Shown piece after piece: positions 48,124 to 61,600 of a stretch of 64,000 nucleotides of DNA. Within the stretch, counting starts at the first letter, position 1; every line of letters begins with the position of its first letter. Below the pieces are notes generated by a model that was not told the DNA's origin, made no database searches, and worked only from the letters and a program-made list of their open reading frames with translations. The translations under genes and the position numbers were made by a program. The stretch covers positions 62,001 to 126,000 of the forward strand of contig NDFF03000316.1 of assembly GCA_002150815.3 (NCBI GenBank), in the 5' to 3' direction. The stretch is from Grammothele lineata (taxonomy: Eukaryota > Basidiomycota > Agaricomycetes > Polyporales > Polyporaceae).

Positions 48124-49989
48124 ATGATAGTCGTCAGCCTCTTCTCAACACTCTCGGTCAGCCTCTTTCAATCTGCCTATAGCCAGCGATGGCGCGGCAC
48201 AACCTGGCTCCCTCCACCATTCACCGGTACCTCTCGCTACGCTTCAGCCATCGATTCCGATACGATACGCAAGCCCAACATGCCTAACTACCACTCTATC
48301 ACCTTGCTTGTTCAATATCTCTCTACCGTCGGGCTATACCTTGCCTCGATCGACAACTCGTACCCGGGTCTCCTCGCCTTCATATCGCCTCTGGTCGTCA
48401 ACGTCTTGCATGCCAGCCTTGTCTCGGCAACCTTCCCGGTCCCCACGTACACCCTTGGTAACGCCATCTGGCAACTTGTCTCTTCTGCAACCTTCGCGGC
48501 CTCCCGTGTTTCCTTCTGGCCTCTCGGTCCTCTCTGTCTGCTTATTCCTGCGCTTCTCTTCTTCCCGCTCACTGCCAGTCAGCCCCTTCAAACCACGCGT
48601 CGCAAGAGCCGCCGCCGCTCCCGCTCCAGGTCCCGCAGCGTATCCGCACCCCTCCCCCCGGCTCCTGCGCTCGAGTCGGACATCATCGAAGTCGAGCGCG
48701 CCGCGTTCCGCCAGGTTCTCCATGAACGTCTTCAACTCCACATTAAGGCGAAAGAGCTCGAGCGCGCTGGTTCTTGTCACCGGCGCCGCGTTTTGGTCCT
48801 CGAAGAGACCCTCGCGCGCCTCCGTAAGGACGCCGTGTGCCGCGAAATGGAACACGACAAGGTCGTTGCGGGTTTGAAGGCTGAGGTTGCGGTCCTGACG
48901 ACCTCGAAGGCGGCGCTCGTAGAGGACTTGGAGGGCATGCACGCGGAGATGGAGGATGTTGTCGAGAGCAGAGAGGTGCTTGTGGTACGTTTTCTCTTTC
49001 CCCCCCGATCGACACCAAGACCAACGAGCAGCCCCCTCCAGAGTGAGAACGGTGCGCTGCAGGAGAAGCTGTCGAAAGAGGTCGCCAAGACGCGCAAAGC
49101 CTTTGCGGAGAACAAGCAGCTCGCCTCCCGTTGCGCGATGGTCGAAGTACAGCTTGCAGCGAAGACGGACACGTTTGAAGAGCTCGTGGAGGAGCATGAC
49201 GTGCTCGGGGTGAGTCCTCACTCATGATTTTCCGCTTTCCCCTCTCACCCGAGCATGTCTCCGAAGACTACTCTTGACGCTACCGAACGTGAGCTTATGG
49301 CGTCACGCGCAAATGAAGCCACTCTGGTGTCTGAGAATACCATGCTCGTTGCTGAGAATGCCTCCCTCACCGCCGCAAACACCGCCCTCGCCGCATCCAA
49401 CGCAGCGCTCACCTCCGAGCTCTCCACCCTCAAGCGCACCACATGCCCCCTGGCCGACAAAGCCGCCGTGGAGGCTGTCCTTGAGACCGCGACCGCGGAC
49501 CTCGTTCAGCTCCGCGAAGCTTACACCGCCCAGGCCGACGAGCTCGCCCTCGCTCGCGCCGCCCTCTGCACCGCCGACGCTGCCCGATCAGACGCCATTG
49601 CTCGCGCTGACGCTGCCGACACTCGTGCGGACGCCGCCGAGCAACGTGCCGAAGGGCTCGAGACGCTCATCACCGGCCTCGAAGGCGTCGTCGCTGCCTA
49701 CAACCTGGAGGGACGGAGGGCCTCTTCCCCCAGCACGCCCCGCTCCTCGTTATCGTCCGCGTCAGTTTCATGGTCGCCCTCACCGCGCTCGCTTTCTCTA
49801 CCAACCTCCTCCTCTTCCTCCTCTTCCCCTTCGCCCCCGCCCTCTCCTTCACCTAAGACGCCCTCAACACCCACCCGCGCAGGTGGGCTCCGGATCCCTC
49901 TCTGGGGATCCTGGGGCTCCCCGTCGGTCTCTATAGCCAAGACGCCCCTCGGTGCCCCGGAGCTGCCTCTTTGTGGCTCGCTGCTGTAG
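48124..49989 (+). CDS. Hypothetical membrane protein with Arg/Ser tract and long coiled coil
   Basis: Not assigned to a known family. Exons 48124-48984, 49042-49209 and 49267-49989 total 1752 nt (583 aa). The first intron (57 nt) is a multiple of three and open, so it could be retained. N-terminal hydrophobic segments are SITLLVQYLSTVGLYLASI, LLAFISPLVVNVLHASLVSA and FWPLGPLCLLIPALLFFPLT. They are followed by a basic TTRRKSRRRSRSRSRSVSAP tract and then more than 250 residues of heptad-like coiled coil (for example ENTMLVAENASLTAANTALA and ARADAADTRADAAEQRAEGL). The C terminus is a Ser/Pro-rich low-complexity tail. A second in-frame ATG at 48280 (MPNYHSITLL) is an alternative start. The architecture suggests a membrane-tethered scaffold facing the cytosol or nucleoplasm; this is inference only. 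Confidence 0.65.
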
Positions 49990-50412
49990 ACTTCGAACCC
50001 CTTCAACATGTGCGCCGTTAGGATCCGGATGTATCTCTTAGTTTTGTGTATTGTCCTTCTATTTATTTCTAGCAAGCATCATGCGCCTGTAGCGTAGTAA
50101 CACTTGCATGTGTGCCGATTGGCGCAGGCAATCAACGTTCACTAGCCTAAATCAGTCCCAGAGGCCGATCCCTTCAGCGCGAGACCGGTGTTTGTAGTAG
50201 TTTTTTCTGATTCGCGCTGTATGAATGATGAACGGCTCGACCTGGTTCGTAAGGGCAATACACACGCTTACGTGCACTCGCTCCGCATGGCACTTCAGAA
50301 CGTTGCAGCAACTACATACAGAGAAAACCGCTGAACTTGCGCAACTGAACCAGTCGGTATGAACTCATGAGGCTTTCGGGAGAACGCGACGGCCGAAGCA
50401 GAAAAAGAATCG
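49990..50412. other. Intergenic region
   Basis: About 420 bases between the coiled-coil gene and the tRNA. Nothing supported is visible. Confidence 0.45.
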
Positions 50413-50494
50413 CCGACGCCAGCAGGATTCGAACCTGCGCCTCCAAAGGAGAACAGATTTCTAATCTGTCGCCGTAACCACTTGGCTATAGCGC
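50413..50494 (-). tRNA. tRNA-Ser (anticodon AGA)
   Basis: Reading the minus strand from 50494: acceptor GGCGCTA pairs with TGGCGTC (one G-U in second position, one U-G), discriminator G. The D arm is GCC-AAGTGGTTAC-GGC, the anticodon arm CAGAT-TAGAA-ATCTG region carries AGA, a long variable arm is formed by CTCC/GGAG, and the T arm is GCAGG-TTCGAAT-CCTGC. The long variable arm and the anticodon make this a type II serine tRNA reading UCN codons after A34 modification. There is no intron in the anticodon loop. Length 82 nt without CCA. Confidence 0.93.
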
Positions 50495-50654
50495 CTTATA
50501 AATTTGAGCTTTTGAAGCACTCATACTGGTATCAGAAAAGCACTTGAGCGACAAGAGTCCTCTAATCAGTCCTTCGAGATTCCCTCAACCAATCCCAGCG
50601 TACATCATCATACATCCATGCCACGAAAAGAATCGTCACAAATAAGCAAGATGT

Positions 50655-52219
50655 TTACAATTTCGCTTTGGTTGGAGACGAAGCATCGCGGACGTGGACG
50701 ATCACCTTGCCCCACGTCTTCCTCTGCTCGATCGCCTTCAGGCCTTCTGCGGCGTTCTCTAGAGAATAGGTTTGGGTGTACATGACGGGCTTCGCACGGC
50801 CGGACGCAAAGAGGCTACGAAAGCGTGATATAAGCTGAAATATGGGAAAGAAGGGTGAGCGATACGTACTCGAGGAGCTCTTTCCAGACGACGGGCACGC
50901 GCGAAGGTTCGTGTTCTGAGAAAAAGTCCAGTCAACCGCGAGGTGTCCCGCCCGGAAGCAAATAAGGAGAACTCACTCGTGTACGCTCCCCAATGGATCC
51001 CGACGATGGAGATGTTCTTGAGCAGGACGAGATTCAGCGCGAGCTATCCGGGAACTGTCAGCTACGGCGGACGGTGACCTGGAGCAGAGGTGCGCCACCT
51101 TCTCAATCTGACCCGCCGCAAAGCCTACGACAATCGCGCGGCCCTTCCATGCGATACACTTCAGTGAGTCTGATGCAATTCGTGTGAACACAAGGCACGG
51201 CATACAGTGCTCAGCCACGTACCGCGGATGAGCCCGACAGGGTCGTAAATCACATCAACGCCCTTGCCCCCCGTGAGCTTCAGGACCTCCTTCTGCCAGC
51301 CCTCCTTCGTGTAGTTAACGCCGTGGTCGGCTCCGCCGTAGCGAATCGAGATGTCCAGCTTCTCTTGTGAGCCTGCGGCCGCGATGACCTTCGCGCCGAG
51401 CGCTACACACGAGTATTCGACTGTCAAGCAAAGTGCTATGAGCGAGTCGAAAGACGCGCACCTTTCGCGAGCTGTACCGCGGCGATGCCCACTCCGCCTG
51501 CGGACGCGGTGACGAGCACCCACTCGCCTGCGCTATAGTTGAGCTACGGTCATAGGAGAATCAAACGCGTCGCGTACCGGCTTTGAGCTCCGCGCGCCCA
51601 ACCAATGCCTCGTAACTCGTGGGCCAAGTGATATGAAGACCTGCATATTGTCGCTCAGCGCCCTGCTTAGTCTTGGCCTTCCCCTCAATCCACCGTCCCC
51701 TCCCTACCCGACCCTGCCCTTCCCGCGTACCGCGCAGTGTGTACCACACCCCAATCCGAGCCAGAAAGACGACTTACCTGCGCCCTGATCGTACGACATG
51801 TTGTCCGGGAGCGGGACGAGCTCGCGCCAGTCGACCGCGACGCGCTCCGCGAACGAGCCTTGCGCCGCGCCGAACACCCGGTCTCCTACGCGGAACGGGC
51901 ATCCCTCCGGAATGGGCGAGCCCTCCGCGACGCACCCCGCAAACTCGCAGCCGAGGACGAAGGGTCGTGGTGGTTGGTTCTGGTACTTGCCCTGTGCTTG
52001 TAGGATCTGTACGAGTGAGAGGCGGGTTCAATGAAAGGGGAAGGTGGGTGAGACGAGGATGTCAGGAAGAGAGAATGGGAGACGTACGTCGAAGTAGTTT
52101 AACCCTGCGCTATACACGTCGATAAGAACCTGCCCAGGGCTGGCTTGAGGGGCGGGTGCATCTTGCGTGACTGGGATCTTGGACGGATGAGCGTATTCGG
52201 ACACGACGAACGCGCGCAT
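50655..52219 (-). CDS. Quinone oxidoreductase-like medium-chain dehydrogenase
   Basis: NAD(P)H-dependent oxidoreductase of the MDR superfamily. The start is MRAFVVSEYAHPSKIPV (52219), then DVYSAGLNYFDILQAQGKY, FVLGCEFAGCVAEG, GDRVFGAAQGSFAERVAVDW, LHITWPTSYEALVGRAELKA, WVLVTASAGGVGIAAVQLAK (the Rossmann nucleotide-binding motif, in AxxGGVG form), ALGAKVIAAAGSQEKLDISI, GADHGVNYTKEGWQKEVLKL, GVDVIYDPVG, CIAWKGRAIVVGFAAGQIEK, NLVLLKNISIVGIHWGAYT and the C-terminal LENAAEGLKAIEQRKTWGKV. The structural and catalytic zinc cysteines of alcohol dehydrogenases are absent, which places it with the zinc-free quinone oxidoreductase branch. Several short introns interrupt it. No signal peptide or organelle presequence is apparent. 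Confidence 0.88.
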
Positions 52220-52688
52220 GGTGGGTGTAGTTTGAGTGGGGATTATGGTAGACAAAAAAGCGCGGTCTTCGAAGGGCCACAGGAGTACGACGCAATGTGG
52301 CAAGCGAGGGGACTTAAATACGTTCAGGTCAGGGAACAGTGGGCATGAGGGTCAGGAAACAAGGCGCTCATGAAGCCGGGTTCTTCATGCGCCCGTGGGC
52401 CGACTGCCGACCCCGGAAAGCGCGTGCCTGCCCCACGGGGTAATTTGCCGGTACCTGCTGACCCGTCCCAGGACAGAAGCTACCGCGAGGGTGAACAAAT
52501 CTATACAACAGCGGCAAGACATACTACGTTTCGAGAGCAAGTATACGAGTTGCGGGATAGGGCGTGTGAGATGGAGATGCGGGATGTATATATGTACACA
52601 TGAATGCGGGTGGGTGATGTTCTACACTGTCGTAATACTCATTGCTTCTGCGCGGCGCGTCGCGAACGATTAATCCAGAGTCCTATGC
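52220..52688. other. Intergenic region
   Basis: About 470 bases between the quinone oxidoreductase start and the HECT ligase stop. No supported element is visible. Confidence 0.45.
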
Positions 52689-55600
52689 TTATGCGAACCC
52701 GAAGCCCTCTCCTCCCTCGTTGATCGCGAGCAGCAGCTGTTGCCGGAGCATCTCGTACGAAGAGTATTGCGGGAGGGCAATCTGATTGAAGCCTATCGCG
52801 ACATCACGTAGTTAGTACCCGCGGGTCTATCAATAGGTCCGTTCGTGAACTTACAAGTGTGAGCTTGAGGCAGACGGTCCGTGTCGCCGTACGCCTTGTG
52901 GATCGAGAACCGCTGAGTGCCTTGCACACCTTGGAGTTCGACGAACCCTCCTAACGGGACGCGAGAGGTACCCGTCGCGAAGCTCAGTACCTTCGCGCGC
53001 TCCTCGCGGTTGAAGGACTTCAGCGCGCGCCAGAACCAGACAATGACCGGGTCCGAGCTCGTGTAGCCGTTGTACTCCGTAGCCGACCGCCACTCGTCCA
53101 CGTCGATGTCCGGAGTTCCGGAGATGAGCAACTCCAACTCCTGTTCGTTGAACTGCAGACGAAGAGTTAGAAATACGAACGAACGGGAGAGATACTCAGA
53201 CGGGGACTTACGATAGTGACAAGGTCCTTCGGGATGATGTCGTAGAAGCCGGCCAGCAGCGCCTCGATCTGGTCCTTGATCGACGAGTAGAGCCTGTGCG
53301 TCGCCGAAAGCTGCACGAATTCCTTCTTGTTCTCGTTCGTCACAGGGATCGTCGCGCCTCCATCCTTGAGCTCCAGCAGCTTCGTGACGCCGAACTGCAA
53401 ACGGGCGTTTAGTAAACATACTCTAAAAGGTCGGCGCGATCCAAACTTACCTCGTCCGACTCGACGCTGAACGTGAGATCCAGTGGCGTCGGGTCGTTCT
53501 CCAAGATCCAGCAGAGCGAGTTGTAGTACTCAGGGTCGACCCACTCAACGTCCCGGTAGTCGACCTGCTTGCCAAGGAGCAACCTGTACAGGTGGCGAGC
53601 AAAGTACGCGTCGAGCAGACGACCGTCGTAGATCGCCTTCCCGATCACGCGCCCGACGAACTTGAAGAACGACAAGTGCTCCGGGTTCACCCACGACGCG
53701 CGGTTCGGCTGGTACGTGAGCTTGTCCGCCGCGCAGGGCTGGAAGAGCGCGTAGTTGGGGTCGAACATCTGCCGTGCGAGGATCTGGAACCACTCGCGCG
53801 TCACGCCGCCCGCGTCGACGCCCTCCTCGTCGTAGAACCGCACGGAGAGCTTGCCGTACTTGATCTGGTCGCCTGTCTTGCGCTGCAGGTACTGGAAGCT
53901 GTCTTCGAACACGCGCTGCCGCCGCACGTTGAGCTGCAGCGTCCCGTGGTGGTCGCGGTTGTGCGGCCGGCGGTGCAGCTGCTGGTTGAAGTAATTGCGC
54001 TTGTTGTCGAAGTCGAGGACGCGGGGGTTGTGAACGAGGAGCGCGAAGGAGCCAGCCATGAGCGACGGGTTGTTCCGCACCATCAGATTCAGGACCTTGC
54101 GATGGGCATCGGTGAAGGTGACGAAGAGGTCCTCCATGGACTCCTGCGGAGTAGTTGGGGAGCGTGGCGAGGTCGAGGCGCGAATTGTCCGCGCGGCAGC
54201 ACCCGACGTCGTTTTAGGGCCGACGTACTTGCAAACGACCATCAAGGACTCGATGAGGGGAAGAAGGACGGTGGCGATGTGCTCCTGCTCGGGCTTCTCC
54301 TCGATGATGGAGAGGCAGTCCCCGAGGCGCTTCCATAGCGGTGAGAATCTGAAGCTTTCGTAGATGCCCTGGACCTTCTCGATGTCGGCGTCTGACGTAT
54401 TCGCAACCTTTGTTGACGGCGAGTACATGGCGTCGATACGCTTGAGGACGCGGAGTAGCTTCGCTTGGTCTGACGACGTGGGGGAGAACTTCGCTGCGAT
54501 CGTAGTGCTCAAGGCATCCGAGTCATTTTCCACGTTGCGGAGAGCAACGGCGAGCTCGTCGAGAGCCTTTTGTAGATTCTGACCGAACTCCTGCGCACGA
54601 GCGCGCAACTCGGCGGCGATCACTTCCCGAGCGTCGGGGATGAAGGAGAGGTTGTGGATAAGAGTTCCGACAGACACGAATGTCCTGCCAGAGCACTCTC
54701 CCGCGGTCAGGACGTTGACTATCAGACGGAGTGCATGGTTGGGGATATGCGGAGGGTTGGCGAGCAAGATCTTCTCCTCAGGAGTAGCAGACTCGACCGG
54801 CTTTGGCTGAGCTTCTGGTGGTACTGCAGGCACGGCGTCACCGGCGGCTGAGAGAGACAGATGAATACGCATGTTTTGAAGACGCGTATCAATACACTTA
54901 CCATTCGCTGCATCTGCAGGCTGAGAAGCTGTCTCGCCACTTGGAGGCTGTTCGGCGGGAGGGACAGCGGCAGACGTAGGAGCCGTAGTGCTTGACTCCG
55001 CCGCGTCAGTCTTCTTGTTATCCTTCAGACTGGCGAGTGGACGCGTGACGTTTGCCAGGAGCGTGACGACAGACTCAACGATGGCGGGAGTTCTGAGAAT
55101 GGACGGACGATCGAGGAGGCTCAAGAGAAGAACGATCGGATAGTGGGTCTGGGGAACCTGCTTCTCCTTCCCCTTGCCCTTCTTCGAGGAGCTACGACGC
55201 AAGCCGATAGGCAACTCATGCTCGGTGAGGAAGAAAAGGGAGTAAAGCTCGTTCGCTTTGATGATGTCTTCCAGAGCTTCCAAGCAACGCTGCACGATGA
55301 GCTCGGGCACGACGTCGTTCTGAGGTAACGAGAGAGACCCGAAGTAGTCCGATGGAACGCGCTGCTTTCCGATGGCTTTCGGTGTCTGGGGAGCCGCGGT
55401 TTTGGAATGCCGAACAGACATCTGCGCGAAGCTCTTGTCCATCGACGCGAGATCTCCGGAGCCGTCTTGGAGGATGCTAAGGAGAAGGTTGAACAGGTCG
55501 GTGCGAGATTTGGCGTTCTCGCAGAGATTCACGAGAACTTTGTGAAGGAGGCTCTTCTTCAGCACATGAGGGTAGAACAAGAGACGGACGAGCGCAGCCA

Positions 55601-58600
55601 ATGCGGACTTCTCGAGAAGCTGAATCGCATCCCGTGGCTGGGTGTTCTTCGCAGCTTGCGAACTTTGCGTCTGAGCCCCGCGAAGGTCTTGGGCAGAGGG
55701 AATAATCGTATGGCGAGGTCTCGGGATACGCCCCTGTTCGCGACGAAGGTTGGCCTCGGCGAGCATGTGCGAAGGGAGACTCTGGATCAATGTCTCATCG
55801 GAATCCATGAGCACGACATGCCGGAGCGAAGGATCCAAGCTAGCGATGAAACTTGCGGGATCGATGTCGACAGGACCGCCCTGCTGAGCTGCTTGCTCGG
55901 CTCTAGTCCGCTGCGCCCGCTCCACTGCCTCCTGCTGGATGATCTCAGCCCGGATGTCAGGCGGAAGGGCGTCCAAGAACTCGGCGCTGATTTGGGAATC
56001 TGCAGGCCGTTCTACCTGAGCCGCACGTTGATCGCGGACGTGCTGGTTGAGAACCTCCTCCCGCATGTCGTCTGGGAGCGCCTCCAAGAACGTGGGATCG
56101 ATGCCAGTGTCGGTGATGTCGACGGGGTTGCCGTGGATCATGACGGTGACTCGCGGTACGGCCGCGGGCTCTTGACGCGCCGAACTCTCTGCAGTCTCAG
56201 GTCCGTTGTCTGCTGCCGGAACCTCCGTGGTCTCCGTGGCGTCGGCCATTTCTACATCCGTGTCGCCACGCGAGGCCGGCTCACTAGCGGCGGCGGCGGC
56301 AGCAGCAGCAGCAGCAGCAGCAGCCTCTGCAGCGGCTTGCGCCGCTGCTTCCGCTGCCCGCGCTTCTTCCTCCTGCTTGGCCTTCTCAGCAGCTTCGATG
56401 GCCTCTTGCTCCTTCTTTGCGGCTTCCTCTGCCAGACGTGCCTGCTCTTCCCGAAGTCGTTCTTGCTCCTTCTCTTCTGCCTCCTTCGCCTTCCTATGAG
56501 CCTCGGCAGCAGCGGGAAGCAGGGCAAGGATGACGTGGCTGTTTAGCTTGCCGAGTCGGGTTTGTTCGAACTTGCCATTGAGCATCTTGGCTTCCTCGGC
56601 CCAGCGCTGCGTTGTGACGAGAGGATCTAGGAATCGGGCTTCCGACCGTGTATCACCTGGACGAGCGCGCTCCACGCGAATAGAAGCTGAGATAGCCTGT
56701 CCACGGGCAATATTGGGGAGATTAGCGATGAACCTATGGGGGAAGTTGATGTGCACGGCCTCGCCGCCGTTGAGTGGGCCATTTTGGATCATCTCTTGAA
56801 TGAAAGCCGTCGTTCCTTCGCCAAAGGTTTCGTCCAAGTCCGAGATAGCCAACCCAGCTGACAAGAGATTGCGCTGACCACGACGTGTTGAACGCGATTG
56901 GGTCGAACGCCCTGCGTTGTTCGTAGGGTCGACCATTAGTGGATGAGTTACATTCTCAGCGGAGGCGGTTGGCTGCGCCCGCGAACGGCCGAAGGCTTCG
57001 AGATCGTCGTCGACTTGATTAAGCGTCAGTCTACATGTGCCCGGTAGGAGGCGTCACACTCACCGGCATCACGACGGCGTACAGCGCGAGTTGCACCAGG
57101 CCATATAGCGTGAGCTGCGTCGACTGGAGCAGCAAGACCCACACCAAGTGCAGCGCCGAAAACATTGAAGCGAGCATTGGCTTCTATGATACGGCCATGG
57201 TCGACTTCGTCAACGATTCCTAACTCGTCGGGGAACCTGAGGGACAGTCAGAAGAACTGGTGAAGCGACAACTATGCGATACCCACTCGTCGCCTTCCGA
57301 CATCACATCTCCTTCGTCTTCTAGATCCATTGAAGCGATGGGAATGTCTGTTATTCGTCTAAGCCACGGTGCACCAGTCATATTAGCCGACGCGGATACT
57401 CACCTCCTCCCTCTTCCTCCTCGTGCTCGTCGCCGCCGTCGTCGATATCTCCGTTATCAACTGCTATGTCCTAGAAGCGACGAACAATCAGGGGAGACGA
57501 GAATGGATTGGTCAAACCACTGACCTGCCAGATAACCTCATCGCCGTCGTCATCGTCATCGTCGTCAGCCTCTTCGTCGGGGTTTCCCCCCTCGTTCTCG
57601 ACCAGGTCTTCCTCTTCTTCGTCGTGCCAATCTTCCTCGTCCGACGCTCCAGTGCCTTCCTCCAAGTCTTCTTCAACATCACCCTCGTCACTCTCGGAGG
57701 TGTCTTCACTGCCTGTCTCCTCCCCGTAGTCCATAGGTACATCGTCGTCCTCTTCCTCCTCCCCTTCTTCGTCCACTTCCTCGTCGTCATAATGAACGTC
57801 TTCCATTTCCTATCACAACATATAAGTCAGCTCACGCTTTCGTGAGGAAGCAAAACGTATGTTACTCACACCTCCAAAACTGTGAAGGTTCAACATTAAC
57901 TACCGTTAGATAAGTCTGATTGCATGGAGCTCGTGACTCACAGTCCCAAAGACGAGTTGCGGTACAAGCTATCGTCAGCTTCGGTATCCGGGGTTTCTTC
58001 GTCGTCCTCGTCGTCTTCATCATCCTCAGATATGTCGGACTCGGAGGACTCGGCTTTCTCAGCTAGGAGCTCCTTGTTCTTGTCAGAGACTCGACTCATC
58101 TTCATTGCAATCTTGGTCCTATGAATGCGCATCAGTATGGAAACTGATCTAATGAAAGGAAGATACATGCAGTTGCTCCAGGGGTCGTAGAACGGACGAG
58201 ACGACGTTGCGGATGTTAGGATAGTTCAAGTCGATCTCAGCGAGAACGTTGGTCAGGGTCGCCACGAAATTCTTCTCCAACATCACCTTGGCGACGTGGG
58301 TTGGAACCTCGTCGGTCTTCTTGCCGCTGGAGTTGAACCGCACGGTGAGCAGACGATGGCAGAGATCGGCGAGCGCAAGTAGGCGGCTGTAGCGGGTCTC
58401 CGGGTTGTCAGAAGGTGGCAGATCCTTCAAGGCTCTACTAGTCGCTTCGAGGACGAACTTCCGAACGGAGACAAGGTCTGCAGGGAGGTCCTTGATGTCC
58501 GGTGTTGCGGTCGTGTCGACGCACAACGCGACGAGAACCGACATGGCCCAGTTGCAAAGAGTGATCTGCCTGCGAGCTTCCAACGGCGGCTGAGGATTGA

Positions 58601-61600
58601 TCGTGCCAAACGTCATCACGTCGGAGAGGAAGAACTGGACGGCCGCAGTGCGGTGCTTCGAGCTATCCTTTGCCGGCGTGTGCGTGCGTTTCTTCGGCGA
58701 ATACGACAGGAATGCCACCTTGCAAGACTCGTACGAGAAGAGCAGTTCGGTCAGAACTTGCATGATGAAGCAAGGGTATGTATAGTCGGTAGGGTCCTGG
58801 GGAGAGCTGGGCTGGTTGGCGGTCGTGGAACTCTGGGACGTAGGGTCGGTCGAAGGGGGTGCGTCGGAGGTTTTCTGTAGATCAGGGCTTGTCGCAGGCT
58901 CGGCGGCATGGTCGGGCTTGATTGCCTTCATGAGCTCGCCGATGAGGAAGTGGATAAGCATCTCTGTGGACTCAGAGACGGCGATGGGAGCCTGAGTAGT
59001 CGGTGGCTCGTCCACTTGCATCTCGTTGCTCTTGTCTTCCGACGTGTCCGCCGTAGATGGGGGCGTCGTGGGCTTGAGGGTGATCGTCTTCAAGGAAGAG
59101 TAAGGCTGCCCAAGCTGACACAACTCTTCGGTGACCTTGATGAAGGCTTGTGGGTCACGCAGGGCGGCGGAGCCGCAGCTCGTAACGAAGGCACCTACGT
59201 CCACGACGCGCGTACGAGGATGAGAGAAGAAGCGCTTCACCTCCTGGCGCATGACGTGTTGTAACGTGGCCTGGGTCTCGACGAGGTGGCGAACGATGAT
59301 GGCGATGTATGACTGCACCCCAGTGGCGCTATGCGTGCCTGAGGAGGTCCTCAAATATGAGAAGAGAAGACCAATACCGTTCCGCTTTACGAAGGCCTCC
59401 GCAACAGAGGGGTCTCGCGTCAAGAACACAATCAAGCGCATGACAGAGATTAACTCGTCTTTGGGAAGGGTGGGTACGCCGAGGAGACGCATGCAGAATT
59501 CGAAGAGGGAATTGCGGGCGTCAGCGTAGCGAGGGCCCTGAGGAATGGACGTCGGCTGGACGATAGGTTCGTTCTCCTTCGGCACCTCAACAGAACGAGG
59601 CGATTCTCCGAACACGAGGAGCGACTCGATGACAAGCATCTGAGCGGGGAGCCATCTCGGAATGAGGGGATGATCGCCCTCCCCTGGGTTCGACAAAAGC
59701 AACGACAGGAGTACGTTCATCAAGTTCTCCACTTCTTTCTCTTGCATTTGTGCCGCCGGGGATGTAGGCTCGCCGAGGACCAAAGCAAGGAGATGACACC
59801 TGACTGACAGCGGCTGCTCCTGGACGTCGTACGCCGCCGGAGAGAACGTTTGAACGTCGTCGATGAGCGCCTTGACGGCCTGAGTGCGGTACTCGGCGGT
59901 GGGTCCGATGAAAACCTTCTGGACGTCGAAAACCAGCGAAGGATGCTCGTCAACCAAGCTCAGAACACGGCGACCGATGCCATCCTTGAGGGGTTCTCGA
60001 GCCGCGTTAAGTTCCTTTAGCCACTCCTCTGAGCTCTTGCCAGGCGTTACGGGCGGCTCCTCGACCACAGGCGGGGCAGCAGACTCTGAGCCAGAAGCGG
60101 TGGAAGAACTGTCGCCCGAGGGTGAGTGTGATTGTTCGTCTTCGTTCGTCGGCTGTGGTTCTGCGACTGCGGCATCCTCCGCTGGCACCGGTTCAGGGGC
60201 AGGAGCGGCTTCGCCTTCAGGAGCAGCCTGGTCTCCAGCAGCAGGTTGCGCATCGGCCGCTAATTGCTCTCCGCCCGCCTGGGCAGGATCGGGAGGGAAG
60301 GGATAAGGATGTGCAAGGAGGAACTCTGTCGCAGCACTAATGTTGTTGCGCGTACGGGTCAGAGCGCGTTCAGCGGCAGAGCGTGGGAAGCCCATGTCCG
60401 TCAGTTGCCGGATACGGTTTTCGTCAGGTCCAGCCGGAGGGGCCATGCGCGGGAAACCCAAAGGACCTCCCCCAAGGATCGGAGCGGATGCGTGGACGTC
60501 CTTGATCTCCTCATTCTCGGCATTTAAGAGCTCCATGACGATGTGAACGACGGACTTGTTGACTCCGATGGGCGCGGAAGGAAGCCATGAAGCGTCCCAG
60601 ATGGAACGGATTAGGGGTAGAGCGACGCAACGCATGCGAACCAAGAAGTTGTGAGGCTCGAAGTACTCTGGGTCAGTATCCTTCTTGTCGGAAGTGGTCG
60701 CCAAGGGGGTCTGCGCAGCCTCGAAGAGAGGTCTAGACGACACGAGAGATTGCAGCAGAAGAATGGCAACCTTCAAGCCGTTGAAAGCGTGAGTAAGTTC
60801 CTGCTTCGTCACCTCGGTGCGCTCATCGGCGTTGACTTGAGTGATCATCTCGATGGAAGCAACAAACTCCCTGCAGAGGCTAAACAAAGAGTCCAGACCG
60901 CCCACGGCCACGAACGGTACGAGAAGCATAGTGTTGATAATCTTCTGTCGGTCTGCCCAAATCGTCAATATCGTTCCGCCATATTGATCTCCAATCAACA
61001 CACCATCCACGAGAAGAGACGTAGTGATGTTCAGCATTGACGTGTAGTACGAGAACCGAGACAGTTTGTCCTCTAAACATGGAGTTAGACAACACTTCAA
61101 CGTATACGAAGTCCCGGCACTTACCGAAAGGCTTCTGCTCCAAGTGCTTGTTCAACACATCAGCGAGGATGTTCGCGGTCTCCTTGACCTTCTGCTTCTG
61201 CACTGTGTCGCTGCTCCTCCGTACCTGGAAGAGACGGACGATCGCTAAAATTTCAAATGAGCGTCTACCCACACAGCGACGGATGCACGTTCATCGAGAC
61301 GTACACTGAAAGAAGGGCGTCAACGTCGACGAAAGGTGGTGAACGACGTGCTTGAGCGCCTTCGCGTTCTTGTCCTTCGGGCGGTCTTCCTTCTTCACGG
61401 GAGTGGCGCTCGCACTAGTTGAAGTCTCCGGTGGTGGCGCTCCGTTAGCAGTAGAGTGGGCGGGTGCGTTCGTCGACGGTCCAGCAGAGGGAGCGGAAGA
61501 TTGCTGCGCTTGAGGGTTTGGAGCGGTGGTCGTAGTGAGGATGCTCGTTAACAGCTCGTGAGAGGTCGAAGCGGCGTCGATGCCCCGCGAAGAAAGCACA

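Noticed and set aside
48334..49221. 295-aa minus-strand frame opposite the coiled-coil gene
   Set aside because: The composition mirrors the sense coiled coil and no recognisable domain or splice support exists.
54654..56546. Long plus-strand frames opposite the HECT gene, including a 379-aa frame at 55407-56546
   Set aside because: They are antisense shadows; the minus strand carries a continuous HECT-family protein.
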